From SIG575 sp045534165 (lineage in GTDB: Bacteria; Bacillota; Clostridia; Oscillospirales; Acutalibacteraceae), in the NCBI GenBank assembly GCA_045534165.1, contig JAZSJD010000088.1, forward strand, positions 1-6,729: 6,729 bases of DNA, written 5' to 3'. The notes under the pieces are model-generated. The model saw nothing but the letters and a program-made list of their open reading frames with translations, did no database searches and had not been told where the DNA came from. Position numbers and translations under genes: made by a program. Numbering within the stretch: the stretch's first letter is position 1; each line of letters begins with the position of its first letter. Below are positions 6,556-6,729 of this stretch, piece after piece.

Positions 6556-6575
6556 CCGCATAAGCATATATGCGG
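6556..6575 (+). terminator. Second hairpin downstream of the fucosidase
   Basis: CCGCATA (6556-6562), loop AGCATA and TATGCGG (6569-6575) form a perfect 7-bp stem followed by ATATTATTGATAT, which is AT-rich but has no continuous T-run. A weak terminator or 3'-processing barrier is possible. Confidence 0.4.
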
Positions 6576-6624
6576 ATATTATTGATATAAAAAGTTATTA
6601 TTAAAACCAAGAAAACAGCAATTG

Positions 6625-6660
6625 AAAAGTGGGTGATACATCGAATATCACCCACTTTTT
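6625..6660. terminator. Strong bidirectional rho-independent terminator
   Basis: AAAAGTGGGTGATA (6625-6638) pairs perfectly over 14 bp with 6646-6659 around the 7-nt loop CATCGAA. T5 follows on the + strand and an A-run precedes it, so it works in both directions. It sits about 117 nt after the fucosidase stop and implies a convergent gene to the right. Confidence 0.87.
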
Positions 6661-6729
6661 GCATATATTTGCCATTTTTTCACCCTCTCGAGGTACCATT
6701 GTACATCTTCGGGGTTCAAAAATGTCATT
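6648..6729 (-). CDS. Possible 3' end of a convergent gene, truncated by the window edge
   Basis: From the right edge on the - strand one frame reads MTFLNPEDVQWYLERVKKW then QIYAKSG and a TGA at 6648-6650. The Met (6726-6728) may be internal. The composition is protein-like (an NPEDVQWYLERVKKW amphipathic helix) and the strand fits the bidirectional terminator. Only 26 codons are visible, and the stop codon lies inside the terminator stem, which is unusual. I do not recognise the family. The alternative is non-coding spacer. Confidence 0.35.
   Translation of the reverse strand, partial: MTFLNPEDVQWYLERVKKWQIYAKSG

Noticed and set aside
6687..6697. Overlapping XhoI (CTCGAG) and KpnI (GGTACC) sites, as in a cloning polylinker
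   Set aside because: No other polylinker sites or vector sequence follow, and on the - strand the stretch reads as plausible coding (WYLER). Probably coincidence.
6709..6726. GGGGTTCAAA at the right edge, resembling a tRNA T-arm
   Set aside because: There is no matching stem half or acceptor sequence, and the neighbouring bases do not fold as a cloverleaf.

Overview
The window is AT-rich and looks like the chromosome of an anaerobic, gut-type Clostridia (Ruminococcus/Oscillospiraceae-like). The evidence is the low GC, the sigma-A-type promoters, the U-tailed terminators, and a lipoprotein with the Thr/Glu/Val-rich linker typical of that group. This placement rests on style, not on a marker gene. 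I saw no tRNA, rRNA, CRISPR array, transposase or phage gene.

Layout, left to right: (1) the 3' part of a GH36-type alpha-galactosidase gene on the + strand (1-1755, 5' end outside the window), closed by a bidirectional terminator; (2) a small four-helix membrane protein of unknown function on the - strand (1889-2350); (3) a secreted protein of the neutral/alkaline ceramidase family on the - strand (2521-4248); (4) an uncharacterised lipoprotein on the - strand (4496-5335); (5) a short, catalytic-domain-only GH29 alpha-L-fucosidase on the + strand (5498-6508), divergent from the lipoprotein gene; (6) three hairpins, the last a strong bidirectional terminator, and possibly the 3' end of a convergent gene running off the right edge.

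Almost every gene is its own transcription unit. Genes 2, 3, 4 and 5 each have a recognisable promoter, and all four promoters carry an extended -10 (TGn before the hexamer). The ceramidase-like and lipoprotein genes each end in a perfect hairpin plus U-tract on the - strand. The promoter positions also settle two starts: the ceramidase-like gene starts at 4248, not at an upstream TTG that is part of its -35 box, and the fucosidase starts at 5498, because an in-frame ATG at 5474 sits on the predicted transcription start.

Functionally, two exo-glycosidases (alpha-galactose and alpha-fucose) flank a secreted ceramidase-like hydrolase. These are the three activities that would attack the cap, branch and lipid of a fucosylated, alpha-galactosylated glycosphingolipid. 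That link is a hypothesis only: the genes are not co-transcribed, the fucosidase has no export signal, and the N-terminus of the galactosidase is not visible.
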